This document shows, piece by piece, positions 20,496 to 31,043 of a DNA stretch of 36,797 nt. The translations under genes were made by a program, and so were the position numbers. The number at the start of each line of letters is the position of its first letter. Within the stretch, counting starts at the first letter, position 1. The notes beneath the pieces were generated by a model. It had not been told where the DNA came from and did not search any database. It saw nothing but the letters and a program-made list of their open reading frames with translations. The stretch is from an uncultured Bacteroidales bacterium (GTDB lineage Bacteria > Bacteroidota > Bacteroidia > Bacteroidales > Muribaculaceae): contig CAMWHE010000022.1 of NCBI GenBank assembly GCA_947173955.1, positions 1 to 36,797 on the forward strand, given 5' to 3'.

Positions 20496-23400
20496 TTATT
20501 TTACAATAACCTTGACGGGAGCAAAATCTCCATAGACGATATATACGCCGGGAAGAGCGGAAACGCGTTCCACGCCGTCAACACTTCCTGCCCAGATCTG
20601 TGTGCCGGCAGTGGTGACTATTCCGCATTTTTTTGCTACGCCGGAAAGCGTGATCACACCCTTGTCAGCGGCGACATTAAGAGCCGGTGTGGCCGTGACT
20701 TCACCGACACCTGCCGTGCCGAGCACCAGCGGAGCCGACATTCGCGACTCGCCGCAGTCGTAGACGGCCGTGACGCCGTAGCGGCGGGCGGACTTGTCGG
20801 ACTTAAAGGTATAGGCAGTGGAGGCGACGGGGGAAGGTGTTACCTTAGTGCCGTCGACATAGACGTTGTAGCCTTTGAGGGTAGCCGCAACCGGTTCTGA
20901 TCCGGCAGCCGCATAGGTCACATCGTCAATCATCAGGGCGAACTGGCCTCGGGAGATGCCTCGGATAGCCATATAACGCGTACCTTCAGGCACTACATAT
21001 GCAATCGATTTCCATGTCATACCGACGGTGTAGAGCCCCACTGACTCGAAGTCTTCGGGAGCATTGCCTGAATCTGACAAAAGTAGCTCAAAGCTCTCGG
21101 GATAGATGTTGAGGATGCTGCGCGCATAGAACTTGATGAGCTGCAGGCTGCCGGAGAGTTCGGGGGAGATCAGCCAGTCGTCGCAGGCACCTGATTTGGC
21201 AGAGAAGGAGCCGAGCATCTGTGATCCGGAGCGGGGACGCCAGTCGGGCAGCATGGTGCCTGACGGATCCTGAGCGGGATTGTAGTCGACGGAAAGTCCG
21301 GCCTTGACAGGATTGAACACCTGCCATGCCATGGCTTCGCCGGCGTGGGGATAGCTGAGAATCTGACCCGATACGCCGCTTGAGATGCCCCATGTGGGCT
21401 GCTTGTCGCCGTCGACTACGGTCCACGGGCCGAAGCCGGAGATGGCAAATGATTCGTATGTATCGAATCCGTCAGTCACAGGCTCGGGCTGGGCGGTAGC
21501 GGGGTCGGGAGCGCTCCAGTTGAGTTCGACGGTGCCGTCGGCTGCCATCGTGCCGTTGATATCGGTGACATAGGCCAGGCGGGGAAGATCGACGAATACA
21601 GACAGCACGTCCGATACATTGTCCGAATCCTTGCAGTCGGGAGCGTAGACGATCTCGGCACGGATATCATTCTGCTGCTCGCAGTCCACACCGGCCTTGA
21701 AGTCAGTCTTGACAATGGCTGACATACCGGGAGCGAGACGCGGACCGGCCACTTCGGCAAAGACAGCATCATTGCGATAGAATGCGATGCGGTAGTTTTC
21801 GGCATCGTTGAGTCCGCGGTTGGTGATTACGGTCTCCACCTCGACAGTCTGTCCTGTCTCGACGATGGTGGGAGCGTCGATCGACACGAGCTGCAGATTG
21901 TGTTCCAGCATATCGTCAAAGAGGATGTTGTCGATGAAGATGTAGCCATTGTCGCGGGCAATGCCGCGGAAACCGATCTGGATGAACTTGCAGTCGGCAT
22001 ACTCGTCGAGCGATACCGACACCGGCCCCCAGCCTGATTCGCTTGCCTCGCCGGCATAGAAAGATTCCTGCTCGATCCATCCCTTTGACTCGGGGTTGAC
22101 GGTCAGCTGTATCTCATTGTAAGTGCCGGGGGTGAAATAAATATAGAATGTGACACCCGGTTTGGTGACATCCTTAAGAGAGAAACGATCGGTATAGAGC
22201 ATGCTGCTGTAGCCTTCCTCGGGGATATTTGTATTGTCTTCAAGATAGAAGACTGCCATACCTCCGTCATTGTCGTAGGGAGCCACACCGAGCGTCGACT
22301 CCGAAGCAAGCACTCCCCATGCGGCTCCTTCGCTGCGGCTCAGGTAGGCGAGTGTCGAGGTGGAGTAGCACTGCGGGAAGCTTTCGCGAAGGGGAAGTTC
22401 GCTGAGACCGTCGCCGGCAAATACGGAGTTGGAGTAGGCGGGCTCGCCCGTACCGATATGGTTTGTGGCGGTCACAATGTAGGTCACGGGAGCCTGATCG
22501 GGACGCGAGAGCTCCGTATCGGCAAATGTGAGTTCCTTGATATCCTTGGCTACGACAACCTGGTCGCGGGCGCCGAAATAGCGCACGACAGTATAAGTCA
22601 GAGCATCGGGATCGACGTAATGGCCTTCGGGACCTACATCAGAGGGCTTCTCCCATGTGACGGTAGGTGTGCCGTCGACATCGCGCAGAACGACATTCTG
22701 AGGCTCGCCGGGCAGGTCGAAGCCTACGAATACGCTGCGTGTGTCGGTCAGACCCTTGTTGCCGTCAGCGTAAGCCACTACAGTGTAGCGGTTGACACCC
22801 TGGACAGCCTCATTGTCAGTGTAGGTCAGTTCGGCACCGGGAGTCGGGCTGTCAAATGTGTGGATGACAGCGTCGCCGCGTGTAATCTCAATCTTATCCA
22901 GCGACTGCAGCTCCTTGTTGCTGACTGTGCGCGAAGGTGCGCCGAATGTTATTACGGCACCGAGCCCTCCCTTTGGCAGAGCGGTCACATTAAGATCGGA
23001 CACGCGCGCGGGCCCGTTGGTCTCGGCTCCGGGAGTGATCTCCACATCGTCGATGTTGAGCATCCACATCAGGTCGGCACCGGGAGTCGTGGCGTGGAAG
23101 CCGATATAGTATTCTCCCGCTTCGGATACATGGATGGTAGCCTGATAGTCCTTGAAATAGCCGTACTGGCTCAGTATGGCCTGGTTCTCCACAAGCATGG
23201 TGTTCATTTTGGCTGCCTCGGGAGCGTCGCCCATTTTGACTTCCATATATTCTATGAAGCTCGGCACGATGGAATTGCCCTGGCTCATAGCCTTATAGGT
23301 GAGATTATAGGTGCGGGTGGGCTCCAGATGGATGGGAGGCGTGAAGAGCCAGTCGTTCTTGGCATATCCGTCGGTCGGACTGCACTGTGCCACGCCTCCG

Positions 23401-25127
23401 CGGTAGCCGGTATAGTTCCATGTGCCGGTGGAGTTGGCTCCTAAAGCGCCCTCGCCGAGATGCTGCACGGTGTAGGTGCTGAAGTCAACTTCGGTATCGA
23501 AGTTCTCGACATACGGCACCTGCGCGATATGGCCTACGATCACCTTGTTGGTGGCGGCCGGTGTGCCGGCTATACCCTGATGCTTGGGAGTGATTATATA
23601 GTAGTAGGCGTGCAGGTCGGGGTTGGTCACTTTGTCGGAGAATTTTGTCTCGGTGATATCAGTAGCCACCGCCGTATTGTCGGGCATACGGACAATGTCG
23701 TACGTAATCTTCAGCGTGTCGACATATCCGCCGTTGATACCCTTGCGGGGCATACCCCATGATACGCTGATGTCGCCACCGCGGTCCTCGTTGACAGCTT
23801 TCGGGGTCGGACATGCCACAGGAGCATCGTTACCCACGAATGTGCGCAGCGACTTCGATACGCTACGGCCTGCAGCGTTGGAGGTGTAGACGGAGAATGT
23901 GTACCAGCCGTTCGCCGGGAGCGTCATCTCGACCTCCTCATTGCGCTTGCCGGCGCGCACCTGACCGGTGAATTTCTCTTCGCCGTCGATGCTCATCACA
24001 TAGTCGAGATTGCCCGAGAGGGTCTGGCCGCCCATTGAGAGTTTGGGCGCATCGAATGCCACCAGACCGCTCAGAGAGCCCTCCTCGAACAGCGGGAAGA
24101 GCTCTTCAACGGCCTGAGGAGCGCCGTCGGCTACATTTTCGGGTGCATACAGGCCTACGAATTCCTCGTTGTCGGGGAAATTGCCGACTTTGGTCGCCTT
24201 GCCGGTAGCCGTATCGACGGTGTAGAGCGCCGATGATCCGTCAGTGAACAGTGCAGCCCAATAGAATTTGCCTGTCATCAGGTCAATTGTGGCCGACTGA
24301 GGATACTGGATGTCGATCTTCTTTACCCCGGTCGATCCGATCAGGTCAAGGCGGCGTGCCTGCTTGTCAAGCTTATACAGATTGCCGTCGACGCCTATGG
24401 TGAAGACATTTCCCTTGGCGTCGGCAGCTATCGCCACCTGATTGGTCTTCTCGTCAAGGAATATCAGATCGGTTATGGCGAAATCATTGTTGGCCGGATC
24501 GAGATTCATGCGTCCGATGACATAGTTGGCCTCGAGATTTCCGACAGAGAAGATGCCGTAGACCTTGAGCTCGATGGGGTCGAAAGTCATGTCGCGGGCT
24601 ATGTGACCCATGCTCACGCTATACGATTTCTCATATTTGAACGGCTCGGTCTGACACTGATAGAGCGTAGTGTAGACATACTCTTCGCCGTCGAATGTCT
24701 GGATCTCATAGTTGATGAAATAGTATTTGCCCTCGGTGTAGAAGCCGCCACCCTGCACGGTAAACATTTCACCGAGGTAATGGCTTGCCACCTCGACAGG
24801 CGCCGTCGTCGTGGCGGAATAGATGCCGAACGGCGTGCGGGTTGCCGACCAGGTGTCGGCATAGATCACGCCGCCATAGATCAGCCCGTCATCACCGGCT
24901 CGGGAGATGCCTGATGCAGGAGTGTAGCTCCCGGCAGCAGCGCGCGGTGTGGCTGAAAGCGGGCGCACCATTTTCTTGATATTGGCCACATAGGTAGCCA
25001 GCGAGTCTCGGCCGTCGTCCTTCAGGGAGCGGTGAGACTGCTCCGGCACAAAGTCAGGAGTGAAGGCCGAAGCCATCACTCCATATGTAAGTGCCGCAGA
25101 TAGTATTAATACCTTGCGTATGTTCAT
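20496..25127 (-). CDS. Giant secreted adhesin-like protein with T9SS-type C-terminal domain
   Basis: A 1543-residue exported multidomain protein. Signal peptide: MNIRKVLILSAALTYGVMASA. About residues 85-335 look like a beta-propeller-type repeat region (GLIYGGVIYADTW; NVFTIGVDGNLYKLDK; SALYTVDTATGKATKVG). Fibronectin type III-like modules and jelly-roll 'cleaved adhesin' modules then alternate; the latter are marked by PYVENFDTEVDF...NDWLFTPPIHL...LNIDDVEI, by YIFIDNILFDD, and by a third with CDDWLISPEL and MIDDVTY. A CARDB-like module lies near 1120-1210 (IVETGQTVEVETVITNRG). The end, LPGVYIVYGDFAPVKVIVK, matches the type A sorting tail. It is probably a surface adhesin or structural protein; no protease motif is visible. 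It is 19 bases downstream of the next protein's gene, so they form an operon. Confidence 0.78.
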   Translation of the reverse strand: MNIRKVLILSAALTYGVMASAFTPDFVPEQSHRSLKDDGRDSLATYVANIKKMVRPLSATPRAAAGSYTPASGISRAGDDGLIYGGVIYADTWSATRTPFGIYSATTTAPVEVASHYLGEMFTVQGGGFYTEGKYYFINYEIQTFDGEEYVYTTLYQCQTEPFKYEKSYSVSMGHIARDMTFDPIELKVYGIFSVGNLEANYVIGRMNLDPANNDFAITDLIFLDEKTNQVAIAADAKGNVFTIGVDGNLYKLDKQARRLDLIGSTGVKKIDIQYPQSATIDLMTGKFYWAALFTDGSSALYTVDTATGKATKVGNFPDNEEFVGLYAPENVADGAPQAVEELFPLFEEGSLSGLVAFDAPKLSMGGQTLSGNLDYVMSIDGEEKFTGQVRAGKRNEEVEMTLPANGWYTFSVYTSNAAGRSVSKSLRTFVGNDAPVACPTPKAVNEDRGGDISVSWGMPRKGINGGYVDTLKITYDIVRMPDNTAVATDITETKFSDKVTNPDLHAYYYIITPKHQGIAGTPAATNKVIVGHIAQVPYVENFDTEVDFSTYTVQHLGEGALGANSTGTWNYTGYRGGVAQCSPTDGYAKNDWLFTPPIHLEPTRTYNLTYKAMSQGNSIVPSFIEYMEVKMGDAPEAAKMNTMLVENQAILSQYGYFKDYQATIHVSEAGEYYIGFHATTPGADLMWMLNIDDVEITPGAETNGPARVSDLNVTALPKGGLGAVITFGAPSRTVSNKELQSLDKIEITRGDAVIHTFDSPTPGAELTYTDNEAVQGVNRYTVVAYADGNKGLTDTRSVFVGFDLPGEPQNVVLRDVDGTPTVTWEKPSDVGPEGHYVDPDALTYTVVRYFGARDQVVVAKDIKELTFADTELSRPDQAPVTYIVTATNHIGTGEPAYSNSVFAGDGLSELPLRESFPQCYSTSTLAYLSRSEGAAWGVLASESTLGVAPYDNDGGMAVFYLEDNTNIPEEGYSSMLYTDRFSLKDVTKPGVTFYIYFTPGTYNEIQLTVNPESKGWIEQESFYAGEASESGWGPVSVSLDEYADCKFIQIGFRGIARDNGYIFIDNILFDDMLEHNLQLVSIDAPTIVETGQTVEVETVITNRGLNDAENYRIAFYRNDAVFAEVAGPRLAPGMSAIVKTDFKAGVDCEQQNDIRAEIVYAPDCKDSDNVSDVLSVFVDLPRLAYVTDINGTMAADGTVELNWSAPDPATAQPEPVTDGFDTYESFAISGFGPWTVVDGDKQPTWGISSGVSGQILSYPHAGEAMAWQVFNPVKAGLSVDYNPAQDPSGTMLPDWRPRSGSQMLGSFSAKSGACDDWLISPELSGSLQLIKFYARSILNIYPESFELLLSDSGNAPEDFESVGLYTVGMTWKSIAYVVPEGTRYMAIRGISRGQFALMIDDVTYAAAGSEPVAATLKGYNVYVDGTKVTPSPVASTAYTFKSDKSARRYGVTAVYDCGESRMSAPLVLGTAGVGEVTATPALNVAADKGVITLSGVAKKCGIVTTAGTQIWAGSVDGVERVSALPGVYIVYGDFAPVKVIVK

Positions 25128-25146
25128 ATATTATCAGAATAATTGT

Positions 25147-28100
25147 TTATCGGATCAGTATCTTGTGTGCTTCAGATGTTCCGTTGATGCGCACGATGTA
25201 GATGCCTGCGGAGAGGTCGAGAGCCTCACCGTCGCGGGCTTCGCCTACCTGAGTGCCGTTGGTGTTGAACACGACAGCATCAGCTCCGTCGACTTTCACG
25301 GATGAGCCGCTGACGGTGATCATCACGCCGCTGTCTTCCACGGCATCGATTCCGGTAGGTACGGGAGTGATGTCCACGTCGTTGAGTTCTAACGGAGTGT
25401 TAGGATGAACAAGTGTGGGGTGTACATAATTGCCGTCGGCAGATTCCACGGAGAGCTGGTAAGCGCGTTCATTCTTCACGACGGGGATAGTGAAGCGGCC
25501 GTCGCTGTCGGTCACGCCTGTATATGCCACCTTGGCAGCATCGGCAGATACCTGTGCCTTAGCTTTAGCAGGACCGGATTCAGGACGCTCGGTCAGAACG
25601 ACCTTCAGGCCGGCCTGAGCCGCTTTGTTCTTGACGATGCGGCCGGATACGGTCGACGGCTCGAGAGCGTAGCGGAGATGCACGGCGGGAGCTGATTTGC
25701 TGAGATTTGCACCGGGATAGGTACCACCTTCATAGCTCATCTCAAATTTACGCAACATATTAGTATCATAATTGTGATGTCCGATATAGAAACTCCAGTG
25801 CGAAGCAGAAGCGGTTATATCAATAGTGATTTTCAGCGCTTTGCCATTATAGACCATCGGCGTGGCAAGAGGAATTATACATTTGGCAGGAGCATCGGCG
25901 GCTGATTCTCCAAAAGCGAGGGTGTAGCTCCCTATGGTGGCGGTAGATTCATCCGGCAGAACGAAATTTTCTTTTTCCGTATCGGAGAAAGGTGTCACTT
26001 CATCTACTTCCTCAATCCAGAGTGTGTAAGGCATCTCAAGATTTTGATATGTCGAAGAATTGTAGACTGAGAATTCAAGTTCTTTAATTTCTTTGTTGAC
26101 AGGGAAAGAAATCTGATCGGCAGGAACATAGAATTGAATTTTCTGGAATTTGTACTGAACAAAGAGTGTCTCATATTTATCAATTGACTGTTCTGCCTTG
26201 CCGACACATTCCTCTTCAGCCACGTTTACGGTAACTTCCGACGATTTGAGTGTCTTTTCGCCGTCGCCAACTTCTACCTCGGCATGGAGGGCAGCTTCGC
26301 CGGCGGTGCGGGGCATATAGCTGAGCTCGACAGTTGTTTTGCCGTAGGCATCGATGGCGACGCCTTCAGCCTGGGCAACTGCTGTTTCGCCTTCAAAGAG
26401 GGTCACCACATAGTCGCCGTCGCTGCTACCGAGCATATTGGATATCTCTACTTTGGCTGTCAGCAGTTTGTTGACTTCGCCGGAAGCGGGAGCTGAGATT
26501 GATTCGAGAATAAAGTCGTGGTCAGGATCAACAGGTGTCACGCCGAAGATATTGTCAAGGCTGAACGGATGGGCCACAAATTTGATGTAATAGTTGCCTG
26601 TCTCTACATTCTTGAAGCTGAAAGAATACCAGCGCATATCATTTGCAGTAGCGGGAGCCTCGAATGTATTGAACGGGGTACGTCCCGTGCCTAACTTGGC
26701 TACGACACCGCCGAGTTCCGTCCATGTCTCGCGGTCTTTCGACAGATATATTACAAGCACCTTGTCGTGTGAGTCGCTGACGCTCTGGCGTCCACCCATA
26801 AGCGAGAGCTGTCCGCCTTTCTCGATCTTCATAAGCGAAGTGACGAGGGTCGATTCGCCACTGCTTGCACTGTTTGCCCGATAGCGCGAGTCGTAGCTGG
26901 CATATGAGTTACGACGGAAAGAACCATTTTCTACTCTCCAGCCTTTGGGCATTGCATATTCATCGGAACCATTCTGGGTCTGGAAGTCCTCGATCCAGCC
27001 ATCCTGAGCCACGGTAGCGCCGCCGAGTGCGAATGTGAAGGTGCGATCGGTGCTGATCCCATCGGAATAAGTAAGGGTGACATTGCCTGTCTTGGCGCCG
27101 AGAGTGGCGTCAAAGGTGAAAGCAATATCTTCCTTGTTAGCACCTTTGGCGAGGGTAATGGGGAGAGCCACTGTGGTTACTGCCCCATCGAGAGTGCCGT
27201 CCATCTCGATATCGGTAATCGTGATATCGCTCTGGCCGGTATTGCTGCCGCCGAGAGTCAGAGTGTAGGCGTCTGTATGGTAGTCGCCCTCAACATATCC
27301 TCCTGCAGTTACTTTGGTTGTGCCGTTATAGAGTTCGAAGATTCCGACAATAGAGAGAACTTTCACGCTGCCGACCTTAGCTGTCGCACCGTTCAGACTG
27401 TTACGGACACCGAAGTAGAAGTTGCTCTCTGTCACAGAGGGGTCGGACAATTTATACGGCACCGCGAATGTAAGTTTTTTCGATTCGCCGGGGGCAACCA
27501 CGCCTTCATTTGATGGGAGAGTCACGATTTCTGACGTAAGGTTGTCACCGTAGTAATTGGTTTTTCCGAATGTGAATGTCACGTCCGTGAGGTCGACATC
27601 GGCTGTACCCTTATTGTTAAAGGTAATCGACACATTGATAGTGGCATCGCCATTGACATCGGCTACCGGAGCTTCATCACAGGTTATATCGGATAAGGTT
27701 GTGAACACAATAGGATCCAGGTCGGCATAGGCGGCTGCGAAGTCGTCGAGAGCATTGGCGCCGCTGCGGAAAACGATGCCGAGACGGGTATAATCGGCTA
27801 CGTCTAATGTCACCTTCTGCCACTCGGTATCGCTTATGGCAAAATCAGCCGGGAGAGCGATTTCGCTTCCTTTGGTGATTTTGACTCCGTCAAAGGTCAT
27901 CTTGAAGACATTCACTCTATTACCCTTTACCCAAAAGGACACCTCACCTTTCACCGGAGGTGTAACGAGGCAATCATAGTATAAATAACGATTGCATTGA
28001 TCAGAAACAGAGATATAAGCGCCGCCGTCATGGCCTCCGCTGCTTTGAGCCGTATACCATACGTCGGTCAGCGAGGCGGATCCGCGGTCTACATTATGTA

Positions 28101-28260
28101 GCCAGTATTCAGGGGCGAAGTCGGCAGCGGAAGCATCCGTGATGCCGTCGAATGTCTCTGTGTAATTGGCGGTCTCCGTTACGGCAAGAGCGGTAGCCGG
28201 ATAGAGCAGACCACCCACTGCCAGAAACAATCCGGCAAAGTGTGATAATGATTTTTTCAT
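25147..28260 (-). CDS. Large secreted protein with jelly-roll and CARDB-like modules and a T9SS-type tail
   Basis: A 1037-residue exported protein. The ATG at 28260 gives a signal peptide (GLLYPATALA-VTE); the open frame extends 46 codons upstream across the promoter, so that part is not coding. The first 160 residues are a jelly-roll module (ETFDGITDASAADFAPEYWL). Ig-like or CARDB-like modules follow (EAPVADVNGDATINVSITFNNKG; SAPASGEVNKLLTAKVEIS), with a second jelly-roll near the middle (GWIEDFQTQNG...PKGWRV). A carboxypeptidase-regulatory-like unit (GRIVKNKAAQAGLKVVLTE) precedes the tail. The last 65 residues, GIDAVEDSGVMITVSG to LSAGIYIVRINGTSEAHKIL, are a typical type A T9SS sorting domain. 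No enzymatic motif is seen. First gene of the two-gene operon. Confidence 0.78.
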   Translation of the reverse strand: MKKSLSHFAGLFLAVGGLLYPATALAVTETANYTETFDGITDASAADFAPEYWLHNVDRGSASLTDVWYTAQSSGGHDGGAYISVSDQCNRYLYYDCLVTPPVKGEVSFWVKGNRVNVFKMTFDGVKITKGSEIALPADFAISDTEWQKVTLDVADYTRLGIVFRSGANALDDFAAAYADLDPIVFTTLSDITCDEAPVADVNGDATINVSITFNNKGTADVDLTDVTFTFGKTNYYGDNLTSEIVTLPSNEGVVAPGESKKLTFAVPYKLSDPSVTESNFYFGVRNSLNGATAKVGSVKVLSIVGIFELYNGTTKVTAGGYVEGDYHTDAYTLTLGGSNTGQSDITITDIEMDGTLDGAVTTVALPITLAKGANKEDIAFTFDATLGAKTGNVTLTYSDGISTDRTFTFALGGATVAQDGWIEDFQTQNGSDEYAMPKGWRVENGSFRRNSYASYDSRYRANSASSGESTLVTSLMKIEKGGQLSLMGGRQSVSDSHDKVLVIYLSKDRETWTELGGVVAKLGTGRTPFNTFEAPATANDMRWYSFSFKNVETGNYYIKFVAHPFSLDNIFGVTPVDPDHDFILESISAPASGEVNKLLTAKVEISNMLGSSDGDYVVTLFEGETAVAQAEGVAIDAYGKTTVELSYMPRTAGEAALHAEVEVGDGEKTLKSSEVTVNVAEEECVGKAEQSIDKYETLFVQYKFQKIQFYVPADQISFPVNKEIKELEFSVYNSSTYQNLEMPYTLWIEEVDEVTPFSDTEKENFVLPDESTATIGSYTLAFGESAADAPAKCIIPLATPMVYNGKALKITIDITASASHWSFYIGHHNYDTNMLRKFEMSYEGGTYPGANLSKSAPAVHLRYALEPSTVSGRIVKNKAAQAGLKVVLTERPESGPAKAKAQVSADAAKVAYTGVTDSDGRFTIPVVKNERAYQLSVESADGNYVHPTLVHPNTPLELNDVDITPVPTGIDAVEDSGVMITVSGSSVKVDGADAVVFNTNGTQVGEARDGEALDLSAGIYIVRINGTSEAHKILIR

Positions 28261-28364
28261 TGGTTTATAAAAAATGGATAATGTAAAATATGATCTTATT
28301 GGAAAAAATAGCTTAGAATTGTACTTAATGCCCTTCCTTGTATTGGAAATCATCAAAACATCTG

Positions 28365-28394
28365 CAAATGTAGAAATTTTATTACAATTTGCAA
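28365..28394 (-). promoter_or_regulatory. Bacteroidetes promoter for the T9SS-cargo operon
   Basis: On the minus strand, TTG (28394-28392), a 19-base spacer and TACATTTG (28372-28365) match the consensus boxes and spacing. The leader is about 100 bases. Confidence 0.7.
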
Positions 28395-28464
28395 CCACAT
28401 CAAAGCTAAAAATTTACATATACACCTATTTTTGGTGAAAATTTTAATACTTTTGTAAAAATAG

Positions 28465-28512
28465 CTAATAAAAAGAGAGGGTATCTCCGGCAGTTAGCCT
28501 TGAGATACCCTC
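28465..28512 (-). terminator. Intrinsic terminator of pnp
   Basis: GAGGGTATCTC (28477-28487) and GAGATACCCTC (28502-28512) form a perfect 11-bp stem. On the minus strand it is followed by TTTTTATT. It begins 28 bases after the pnp stop. Confidence 0.88.
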
Positions 28513-28539
28513 TTCATTATAGTCTGTAATTCGGAGCGA

Positions 28540-30813
28540 TTATTCTTCGGGAGTTGACTCGCGGCGGGGCTGACGCTCTCCGCCATCGCGACGGTCGCCA
28601 CCTTCGCGACGTCCGCCTTCACGACGGGGACGATCGCCGTCGCGGCGAGGACGGTCGCCATCACGGCGGGGCGGGCGCTCGCGGCGCTGGGGCTCGACGT
28701 AGCCTTCGGGCTTGGGCTGGAGGGCACGCATCGAGAGGCGGTATTTGCCTGTCTTCTTATCGATCTCGATGAGTTTCACCTCTACGGTGTCGCCTTCCTT
28801 AAGGCCGGATGCCTCCATGTTCTCAAGGCGTTCCCATGAGATCTCGGAGATGTGGAGAAGGCCGTCGCGGCCGGGCATGAATTCAACGAATGCACCGAAG
28901 TCGAGGATGGAGCGCACCTTGCCGGTGTAGACTTTACCCTCTTCGGGGAGCTGCACGATGGCGTTGATCATCTCCATAGCCTTGTCGATAGATGCCTTGT
29001 TGGCAGCTGCCACTTCGATGTAGCCGCCTTCGTCGATTTCGTCGATGGAGACGGTGGCGCCACTGGCTTCCTGGATGCCCTGGATGACTTTTCCGCCCGG
29101 GCCGATAACAGCACCGATAAGCTCCTTGGGTATGAGCATTGTGACGATGCGCGGAACGTGGGGCTTATAGTCTTCGCGGGGTGCGGGTATGGTCTGCTCG
29201 ATAATGTCGAGAATATGCAGGCGGCCTTCGCGTGCCTGATTGAGGGCGCGCTCGAGGATCTCGTAGCTGAGACCGTCGACCTTGATATCCATCTGGGTGG
29301 CGGTGATACCGTTGCGTGTGCCGGTCACCTTGAAGTCCATGTCGCCGAGATGGTCTTCGTCGCCGAGGATATCGGAGAGGACTGCATATTTCTCACCGTC
29401 GGAGATGAGACCCATGGCGATACCGCTGACGGGGCGTTTCATCTTGACACCGGCGTCGAGAAGCGAGAGTGTGCCTGCGCAGACTGTAGCCATCGACGAC
29501 GAGCCGTTAGACTCGAGGATATCGCTGACAATACGGCATACATAGGGGAAGTCATCGGGGAACATACGCTTGAGGGCGCGGTGGGCGAGGTTGCCGTGAC
29601 CCACTTCGCGACGGCCTACGCCGCGGGGTGCGCGTGCTTCGCCTGTCGAGAAGGGAGGGAAGTTGTAGTGAAGGAGGAAGCGCTCGCGACCCTGATTGAG
29701 CACGTCGTCGAGGATCTTCTCGTCGAGCTTGGTGCCGAGTGTGACGGTAGCAAGGCTCTGGGTCTCGCCGCGGGTGAAGACGGCTGATCCGTGAGGGCCG
29801 GGGATATAGTCGGTCTCGCACCAGATGGGGCGGATCTCATTGGTCTTGCGGCCGTCGAGACGCACGCCTTCATCAAGGACGCAACGGCGCATGGCCTCTT
29901 TCTCCACGTCATGGTAGTAGCGCTTGACAAGGGGAGTCTTTTCGTCGCGCTCCTCTTCGGGAAGGGAGTCGATATATTCCTGACAGATTGCATCGAATGA
30001 TTCCTGACGCCAGTGCTTGTCGGCTGAGCCGGCCTTGGCGATGGCGTAAGCTTTGTCATAGCATTTGTCGTGGACGTCCTTGCGGAGCTCTTCGTCATTG
30101 ACTTCGTGGCAGTATTCGCGCTTTACGGTGGCACCGGCTGCCTCGGCAAGCTCAAGCTGAGCCTGACACTGCACCTTGATGGCCTCGTGAGCCACACGGA
30201 GGGCTTCGAGGAGATCAGCTTCGCTGACTTCGTTCATTTCGCCTTCGACCATCATGATATTGTCGTAGGTGGCGCCTACCATGAGCTCCATGTCGGCACG
30301 CTCGCACTGCTCGAAGGTGGGGTTGATGACAAACTGGCCGTCAACGCGTGCCACACGCACTTCGGAGATCGGGCCGTTGAAAGGTATATCGCTGACAGCC
30401 ATTGCAGCAGAGGCAGCAAGGCCGGCGAGTGCATCGGGCATGTCCTCGCCATCGGCCGAGTACATGGTGACCTGGACGATGGTGTCGGCATGATAATTGT
30501 CGGGGAAGAGGGGACGGAGCGCACGGTCGACCAGACGCGAGGTCAGGATTTCGTAGTCGCTGGCACGGCCTTCGCGACGGGTGAAGCCGCCGGGGAAACG
30601 TCCGTTGGATGAAAATTTTTCTTTGTACTCGACTGTCAGAGGCATGAAGTCAACCCCTTCGCCGGCTTCTTTGGCGGAGCAGACAGTGGCGAGAAGCATG
30701 GTGTTGCCCATGCGGAGTTCTACCGCTCCATCGGCTTGCTTGGCTAATTTGCCGGTCTCGAGAGTGATCTCACGGCCGTCGGGCAGCGCGATGGTTTTTT
30801 TGATTGGATTCAT
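28540..30813 (-). CDS. pnp: Polyribonucleotide nucleotidyltransferase (PNPase)
   Basis: A 757-residue PNPase, the phosphorolytic 3'-to-5' exoribonuclease that degrades mRNA as a homotrimer. Two RNase PH-like domains are present, with [20 protein letters not shown] (about 67-86) in the first and [22 protein letters not shown] (about 386-407) and [18 protein letters not shown] (about 430-447) in the second, the catalytic core. A KH domain follows (about 557-618, [15 protein letters not shown]) and an S1 domain (about 625-697, [17 protein letters not shown]). The last 50 residues are a low-complexity basic tail of RRDGD/RREGG units, probably disordered and RNA-binding. It is transcribed alone: a -7 element lies upstream and a strong terminator downstream. 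Confidence 0.96.
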   Translation of the reverse strand: MNPIKKTIALPDGREITLETGKLAKQADGAVELRMGNTMLLATVCSAKEAGEGVDFMPLTVEYKEKFSSNGRFPGGFTRREGRASDYEILTSRLVDRALRPLFPDNYHADTIVQVTMYSADGEDMPDALAGLAASAAMAVSDIPFNGPISEVRVARVDGQFVINPTFEQCERADMELMVGATYDNIMMVEGEMNEVSEADLLEALRVAHEAIKVQCQAQLELAEAAGATVKREYCHEVNDEELRKDVHDKCYDKAYAIAKAGSADKHWRQESFDAICQEYIDSLPEEERDEKTPLVKRYYHDVEKEAMRRCVLDEGVRLDGRKTNEIRPIWCETDYIPGPHGSAVFTRGETQSLATVTLGTKLDEKILDDVLNQGRERFLLHYNFPPFSTGEARAPRGVGRREVGHGNLAHRALKRMFPDDFPYVCRIVSDILESNGSSSMATVCAGTLSLLDAGVKMKRPVSGIAMGLISDGEKYAVLSDILGDEDHLGDMDFKVTGTRNGITATQMDIKVDGLSYEILERALNQAREGRLHILDIIEQTIPAPREDYKPHVPRIVTMLIPKELIGAVIGPGGKVIQGIQEASGATVSIDEIDEGGYIEVAAANKASIDKAMEMINAIVQLPEEGKVYTGKVRSILDFGAFVEFMPGRDGLLHISEISWERLENMEASGLKEGDTVEVKLIEIDKKTGKYRLSMRALQPKPEGYVEPQRRERPPRRDGDRPRRDGDRPRREGGRREGGDRRDGGERQPRRESTPEE

Positions 30814-30856
30814 AAAAATGTGATTGTTATTATATCTTGTAACGTCAAAATTCGCG

Positions 30857-30864
30857 CAAAGATA
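30857..30864 (-). promoter_or_regulatory. -7 element for pnp
   Basis: On the minus strand this reads TATCTTTG, about 44 bases before the pnp ATG at 30813. No clear TTG lies at the expected upstream distance. Confidence 0.5.
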
Positions 30865-31008
30865 CGCAATTTTTTCGGTATTAATATAATAATGTCATTA
30901 CAAAATGTTAAACGGCGCTTTTTTGCATGTGCGGAGCTGTCACGGCGGAGCGATAAAATTTACTGCAAAACATGGGTCGCCCCATGCCGAAATGTCTGTA
31001 CTTTTCAC

Positions 31009-31016
31009 TATCTTTG
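31009..31016 (+). promoter_or_regulatory. -7 element for the cysE-to-pdxB cluster
   Basis: TATCTTTG matches TAnnTTTG and is followed 27 bases later by the ATG at 31044. It excludes the upstream in-frame starts of the acetyltransferase reading frame (from 30972), which lie before the transcription start. Confidence 0.6.
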
Positions 31017-31043
31017 CACAACAATATTTTCATCAACAAATTG

